Shown one piece after another: positions 19,412 to 22,806 of a stretch of DNA of 22,806 nucleotides. A program made the position numbers and the translations under genes. The stretch comes from Paraglomus occultum (lineage: Eukaryota; Glomeromycota; Glomeromycetes; Paraglomerales; Paraglomeraceae): NCBI GenBank assembly GCA_910592205.1, contig CAJVPJ010000520.1, positions 1 to 22,806 on the forward strand, written 5' to 3'. Numbering within the stretch: the first letter of the stretch is position 1; every line of letters begins with the position of its first letter. Below the pieces are notes generated by a model. That model did not search any database and was not told the DNA's origin. It saw only the letters and a program-made list of their open reading frames with translations.

Positions 19412-19547
19412 AAATTCCCAAATTTACATTAATTGGTGTTTTAGTCATTAATGTCTCTAATAATAATAAGCTAGCAGCAGCAGTCAACTTACTCTTCATG
19501 TGATTGCTCTTTGATACTTTGCCAACTTGTTAACATCTCCTTGACAT

Positions 19548-20655
19548 TTACTTTCTTAGATCCCACAAGCCATTCCCCATTGCCCTGAAGAGTCTCCATG
19601 CCTGTTTCTCCAATTCATCTTCCCTAACATCACAGTCTCTCTCATTACTTTTGTCATCCCCTTTTTTGTTGACAGATTGGATAGCATTACTAAATAATTT
19701 GATCAGTCATTTTTAATTATATGACTTCACTTTCTACTGATTCATACCTTGACCTTTAAACCCGTCTTCTTCATCACTTGAGTGAGTTGAGCATTTTGGC
19801 CTTTGTTCCACATCCTCATTAGATGCGGTCAGCAAAGGATTCTCTTTGAGCTATTACTATATCAAAATTACAGACAATCAACAAGTTATTCCAATCCAAG
19901 GCCACCAAGAGTCAAAAAAAATGATTACTATTACACCAGACCAGATGAACTCTTCACTTACCTCATTTACCCTGTCTGTCATGTCCAATGCATCATTCTG
20001 CTTGCATTTCAGAGTGTTGTTGATATCTGTTCAAAATAGATGATGGAACAGAGCTTGGGAAAATAAATTTGCACATGTTAATGTTTGGCTCTAAATTGAA
20101 AAAAATTGATGGCTTACCTCCTTGTTTCTTAAAAACAGAATATACAAATACAGTATTAGTATATCAGATTGATGATATACACTGTGAATTATATAATGAT
20201 AACACATACCACTGTGTATTTCTTACCACTTAGCTTCACTTTGGTTGTTTTGTCCTCAACCACAACTAACTCGACAGTGTTGTCATAAATCTTCTATAAT
20301 AATGCATCTGATTAGAATTTTTAATAATTGAAAACCTTTTACTATGTTAACAGCTTATCTGACTGACATTAGCATTTCGAATGTCTAGCTCTTGGACGAA
20401 TTGCTGAACCTCTGGGCACTCAGCAGCACCTGAGAGGCTTGTGCAAAGTGTTGTGGCTTTCCTCTTTACTGATTTGTTTGTATAAGGATTTCTGGAATTG
20501 TTGCACATATGGTGCAGAAAGGCCTCCTTGATAGCAGGTAGGTCCGCACTTGAGTACTTCACATCGATTGCTAGATACTTTAGGGCTCCTAGAAAACTCC
20601 AGCTAGTATATTTACAATCTTCAAGGTACTTCGAAATCTGATCATTGAAGTCCAT
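19548..20655 (-). CDS. multi-exon gene of unknown function, about 212 aa, 3' end uncertain
   Basis: The proposed exons in transcript order are 20655-20368, 20296-20227, 20026-19962, 19850-19748 and 19660-19548. Introns are GT-AG with good donors for exons 2 to 4 (GTAAGA, GTAAGT, GTATGA), and phases agree throughout. Exon 1 codes for MDFNDQISKYLEDCKYTSWS, then a helical-looking region with two Cys-containing patches. Later exons are acidic and hydrophilic (VELVVVEDKTTKVKL, THSSDEEDGFK, EDELEKQAWRLF). No family recognised. The last exon is doubtful: its acceptor (AAAAAAG) has no pyrimidine tract. Another frame in the same place reads GEWLVGSKKVNVKEMLTSWQ to TAA at 19491-19489, so a frameshift or a missed exon is likely. 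A 10-base exon-like patch with good splice sites also exists near 20125 and could be alternatively used. Confidence 0.4.
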
Positions 20656-20850
20656 ATCTAATACTAGTATTAGACAATAAAAACATAGAAGAGGTTATAA
20701 GCATGAGGAAAATAAAGAGACGAAAAAGATAGATGAAATAAATAAAAATATGGCTTATCATAATGCTTCTGGTAGAGAGATGGAGGCGTGAGGCTCTAGG
20801 AGGTAGTGATGAACTACATCGAAGAGGGTATTCCTGGAAATCTTTACCAA

Positions 20851-21080
20851 ACATCAGCCGCAGGGGTCACTAAACACTGGGTGCCTAGATTGGCCATACA
20901 CGGGTGTAGGAAACATTATGACCAGTATACTAGACACAAGGTGGAAGGCGGCAGGCCATGCAGCATCTAATGAATAACACTGCACGGGGTAGCCTCGGAC
21001 CTTGGGTCTAAACAACAGCCGCAGGGGTTGCTAAGCACTGAGCACTTAGCTCGGCCATACACGGGTGCCGGATACTGTGG
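20851..21080. repeat. two diverged copies of a 70-bp GC-richer repeat
   Basis: 20851-20920 and 21012-21080 align over about 70 bases (shared ACAxCAGCCGCAGGGGT and GGCCATACACGGGTG), 161 bases apart, roughly three-quarters identical. The composition is clearly more GC-rich than the surroundings. The repeat does not match 5S rRNA or a tRNA by eye. The 65-aa minus-strand frame (20967-21164) over copy 2 is probably a repeat-derived shadow. The rest of 20656-21480 holds no supported gene. Confidence 0.55.
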
Positions 21081-21479
21081 GTCGCCAGATTCACTGAATA
21101 GATACAGAATACAGACCCGGTGAAATGAATTGAATCGAGCAAACGCGTAATGCGTCAAAGACAAAGCGTGGCCTTCAGCGACGAGAATCTGAGCACGGAT
21201 AGTGGAAAAGGTTCAAGAATCTTGAGTATTATGAGCGCGCGGACAAAGAGCGCAGAAAGATAGGATAAGCATCTTATACCTACCTACACGTACGCGTGAG
21301 AGAACGGCAGGTGGCAGCTAAATTCCCGATTATCAGTGACAGGTATAAACATAGCATTATAGCAACATTTCAAAAATGTAGTAACTTTCTGCTATATGTG
21401 ACTTGAAAACGATAGCACATTGAAATTGTTAAAATATGACGCATTTCGCAAGTTATAGCGCCACCTTATATTCAAATCA

Positions 21480-22582
21480 TGAGTCCACGAACGGATTTAT
21501 GTGACACGTGCCAACATTTTCGGAACGGCTTACAGATAATGCTCGTAAGGAAGAAGAAGCGAAAGATTTACTAAAAAATTCAAAGAACATTTAGTTAAGA
21601 CCAAATTAGAAAGAAATTATTACAACAAAAATACGAAATTAGCAGAACAACAAAGGAAAATGGTAGACGATAATTACGTTGTAACCGGAGGTAAAGCTGA
21701 TTATTGTAGCGTTGACGCGACGGCTCATTACAGTTACGATTGAGCACAAAATGTTCACGTGCCCCATTCCAATCAACAGGTAAGTAAAATTATTATCTTA
21801 GTCCGCGCAAAGTGCATTTATTTGGTATACATGATGAAGCAGTACGCGAACAAATTAATTACGTTCTCGATGAAGACGAAATTATCGGCAAAGGTCCTAA
21901 TGGTACGCCGAGCCTGGTATTTGATGGAATTAAACGATTGAATAAAGGTGAGAAACATTTAAAGATTACTTGCAATAATGCCGGCGGTCAGAATAAAAAT
22001 AATGCAAGTATTTGATTTTACTTATATATAGTAATTTGCGGTAATTATGAAAGTATCGAATTAAATTTCGTGGTACCTGGACATACTAAATTTAAGTGTG
22101 ATGGTAGCTTCGGACTGATTAAAAAGCTTTATCGAAAAACAACTGTCGATTGCGTAGATCATATTATTGAAGTTGTGAAAAAATCAAGTACAGCCGGATT
22201 AAACAAAGCTCAACGTTATGACAATGGCAAAGGCTTTCAATACTTAGATCTGAATTCTGTATTAGAAATTTTTTTTAAAAAACTAAATGGTTTACAAAAA
22301 TATCAGCATTTTGTATTCGAAGCAGCCAATCCTGGAGTTGTCAAAGCTCAGCTGGTTGCTAATGGTGCTTTTACCGAATTTAATTTATTGAAAACCAGAA
22401 AAACAACTGTTTCCAAAATTACTGGAGAAATTAAATTCTTTTCCATCTTAATACTAACCCCTCCTCCTTTGGATTACAAAAGGCAAGAATATCTTTACTA
22501 TTACCAAAAAATTCGTGCATTTGTTAGAGATGAATTCAAAGATATTACTTGCCCACAACCAAGTTATACTGACAATGACTAA
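21480..22582 (+). pseudogene. broken DUF7869-type (transposon-associated) gene
   Basis: In order, the pieces are SPRTDLCDTCQHF, a Lys-rich helix (KTKLERNYYNKNTKL), DWAQNVHVPHSNQQ, SPRKVHLFGIHDEA, then KITCNNAGGQNKNN, VVPGHTKFKCDGSFGLIKKLYRKT, GLNKAQRYDN, GLQKYQHFVFEA and PPPLDYKRQEYLY up to TAA 22580-22582. This is the layout of the DUF7869 proteins that recur in fungal and animal genomes, often linked to transposons; the D-N-GQNKNN and GHTKF motifs are hallmarks, although the first Asp here appears as Asn (TCNNAGG). The copy is dead as written: about three single-base frameshifts (near 21537, 21575 and 21795) and two TGA codons (21741, 22013) where Trp is expected. The sequence GTAAGT...CTTAG at 21780-21801 resembles a 22-base intron, but a lost base explains it better. 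The open part is 21812-22582 apart from TGA 22013. No start codon was found. Confidence 0.7.
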
Positions 22583-22806
22583 AATTCTTTGTTACTCTTT
22601 AATTTGTTTTCTATTACCATAATAAGTTAATCTTTCAATAAATGTTGCTTAGTTTTATTGCTTTTAATTTTTAAAACTTAAATAAATAATAATAATAAAC
22701 ATTAATGTAATTATATAGTGAATATAGCCATATTAATGTTCTGACCCAAATCGAAATCTGACCCAATTCGGAATAGGGTCGACCCAAATCGCGATCGCGT
22801 TTCGGG
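22583..22806. repeat. 3' flank with tandem TGACCCAAATCG-type repeats at the window edge
   Basis: After the AT-rich 3' region of the broken gene, three 12-base units appear: TGACCCAAATCG (22742-22753), TGACCCAATTCG (22759-22770) and CGACCCAAATCG (22780-22791). An internal AGGGTCGACCC palindrome-like core and GCGATCGC follow. The window ends inside it, so the full element cannot be seen. It may be the terminal repeat of a mobile element. Confidence 0.45.

Noticed and set aside
21780-21801. 22-base intron (GTAAGT...CTTAG) in the DUF7869-type gene
   Set aside because: Too short for a spliceosomal intron. Keeping it as coding with one lost base restores a family-like spacing between the flanking motifs, so it reads as a frameshift.

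Overview
The window reads as AT-rich nuclear DNA of an early-diverging fungus, most likely an arbuscular mycorrhizal fungus (Glomeromycotina) or a close Mucoromycota relative. The pointers are genes with many short GT-AG introns, a fungal NST1-type gene, a long intronless F-box/leucine-rich-repeat gene, a decayed copy of a DUF7869-type repetitive gene, and many small inverted-repeat elements. No tRNA, rRNA, CRISPR array or operon was found.

Layout. 240-464 holds a decayed coding fragment. 768-2208 (+) is a complete eight-exon alpha/beta hydrolase. 2561-4139 is a foreign island: two convergent coding regions that stay open only if TGA is read as tryptophan, the code used by Mycoplasma relatives. 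The first has 12 in-frame TGA codons and the second has one. Beyond a small inverted-repeat element (4339-4476) lies a relative of the second gene (4607-4957, +) in which that TGA is AGA, so it is readable in the nuclear code. 5582-7138 (+) is an F-box/LRR gene. 7982-12520 (-) is a six-exon NST1-like gene. 14294-15107 (+) is a probable 75-aa gene with tiny exons. 16024-16125 (-) is an exon-like patch. 16645-17627 (-) is a membrane-anchored GNAT acetyltransferase. 18952-19411 is a cluster of palindromes and a pogo-like repeat fragment. 19548-20655 (-) is a multi-exon gene of unknown function. 20851-21080 holds two diverged copies of a 70-bp repeat. 21480-22582 (+) is a broken DUF7869-type gene. 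The right edge shows short GACCCAAATCG-type repeats.

The genes do not form a pathway. The main point of interest is the 2.5-4.9 kb island. Glomeromycotina carry Mollicutes-related endobacteria ('Candidatus Moeniiplasma'), which use TGA for Trp. The simplest reading is bacterial DNA inserted in the fungal chromosome, now decaying (one frameshift, no 5' end), with a related gene copy beside it. An assembly join is the main alternative and cannot be excluded from sequence alone.
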